Positions 5,667 to 6,107 of a DNA stretch of 6,107 nt are shown here, one piece after another (position 1 is the first letter of the stretch; each line of letters opens with the position of its first letter). The position numbers and the translations under genes were made by a program. Origin of the DNA: Methanobacteriota archaeon (lineage in GTDB: Archaea; Thermoplasmatota; Poseidoniia; Poseidoniales; SP79); NCBI GenBank assembly GCA_002715545.1, contig PAZI01000032.1, positions 13,015 through 19,121 on the forward strand. The letters are read 5' to 3'. A model generated the notes under the pieces. It was not told the DNA's origin, ran no database searches, and was given only the letters and a program-made list of their open reading frames with translations.

Positions 5667-6107
5667 AGGTCGACCAAGAGACCCAGAAGGGGTTCATTGA
5701 CGCACTGGCATCGAAGAAACCAACACCTGGCGGCGGCGCTGCTGCTGCGGTAGCTCTTGGAAAGTCGGCCGCCCTAGCCACGATGGTTGCTAACCTCACC
5801 ATTGGTCGCGATAAATGGGCGGATGGTTGGGCCGCTTCAGGGCAGGCAAAGGCAGTGGCCGAACCCATTCTTGAACGCAGCCTTGAACTTGCAACTGACG
5901 ACATAGCTGCCTTTGATGAAGTGATGGCGGCATGGAGATCCCCAAAGGAGGAACAAGGCCGAAGTGACAGGATCAAAGCAGCGACGCTCGGGGCTGCAGA
6001 AGTACCACTAGAGACCGCTGAACTAGCACTACAGATTCTTGAGATTCTTCCACCCCTTGCTGATTCTGGAAATGCTAACGCTGTAACCGATGCGGGGACT
6101 GCCGCAC
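5663..6107 (+). CDS. Formimino-THF cyclodeaminase / methenyl-THF cyclohydrolase family, 3' truncated
   Basis: This gene runs off the right edge; 148 complete codons are visible. It belongs to the family of the FTCD C-terminal domain (cyclodeaminase, EC 4.3.1.4) and clostridial FchA cyclohydrolase. Supporting motifs are FIDALASKKPTPGGGAAAA (residues 11-29), a following helix with ALATMVANLTIGR, the FDEVMAAWR segment, and GNANAVTDAGTAA near the cut end, matching the family's NxxSDxGV-type motif. The preceding ATG overlaps the formimidoyltransferase stop as ATGA, which implies translational coupling. GGGGT 7 bases upstream is a weak SD. With its neighbour it would convert 5-formimino-THF to 5,10-methenyl-THF and ammonia. 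Cyclohydrolase activity on methenyl-THF is the alternative, and sequence alone cannot separate the two. The partner gene makes cyclodeaminase more likely. Confidence 0.88.
   Translation, partial: MKVDQETQKGFIDALASKKPTPGGGAAAAVALGKSAALATMVANLTIGRDKWADGWAASGQAKAVAEPILERSLELATDDIAAFDEVMAAWRSPKEEQGRSDRIKAATLGAAEVPLETAELALQILEILPPLADSGNANAVTDAGTAA

Noticed and set aside
5647..5976. Minus-strand 109-codon frame opposite the cyclodeaminase gene
   Set aside because: The plus strand encodes clear family motifs there; the antisense product is low-complexity Ala/Ser.

Overview
The window looks like chromosomal DNA of a mesophilic euryarchaeon. The best guess is a member of the Thermoplasmatota, such as the marine Poseidoniales (Marine Group II), but that placement is inference. 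The archaeal signature is clear. There is an archaeal-type methionyl-tRNA synthetase with an FSKSR loop, an archaeal multiprotein bridging factor (zinc ribbon plus XRE helix-turn-helix), a Tsr3-type rRNA aminocarboxypropyltransferase and a PAN-type proteasomal ATPase. Base composition is moderate, near 50% GC by eye. Genes are tightly packed and no intergenic stretch exceeds about 90 bases.

Layout, left to right. On the + strand, positions 2-1201 hold the C-terminal part of metG, cut by the window edge. After 53 bases comes a secreted, probably lipid-anchored YHYH-domain protein (1255-2211). It converges, with a 19-base gap, on a minus-strand pair: tsr3 (2231-2740) and, upstream of it, mbf1 (2753-3271 or 3277). 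mbf1 is divergent from a PAN-like ATPase gene (3367-4587, +) across about 90 bases that must hold the promoters for both directions. PAN is followed after 38 bases by a glutamate formimidoyltransferase (4626-5666, +). That gene overlaps by an ATGA junction with a cyclodeaminase/cyclohydrolase-family gene (5663 onward), which runs off the right edge.

How the genes fit together. metG, tsr3, mbf1 and PAN form a housekeeping neighbourhood for information processing and protein quality control: tRNA charging, small-subunit rRNA modification, a transcription/translation-linked factor and proteasome unfolding. The last two genes are the split equivalent of the eukaryotic bifunctional FTCD. Together they would pass a formimino group from formiminoglutamate, the end of histidine degradation, to tetrahydrofolate and convert it to 5,10-methenyl-THF. 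The YHYH lipoprotein is the only gene without an assignable function.

I see no mobile element, CRISPR array, tRNA, rRNA or plainly novel multi-gene system. The points most worth a second look are the PAN C-terminus, which ends Phe-Trp-Ala where a HbYX tail is expected, the YHYH lipoprotein, and the substitutions in a normally conserved loop of Tsr3.
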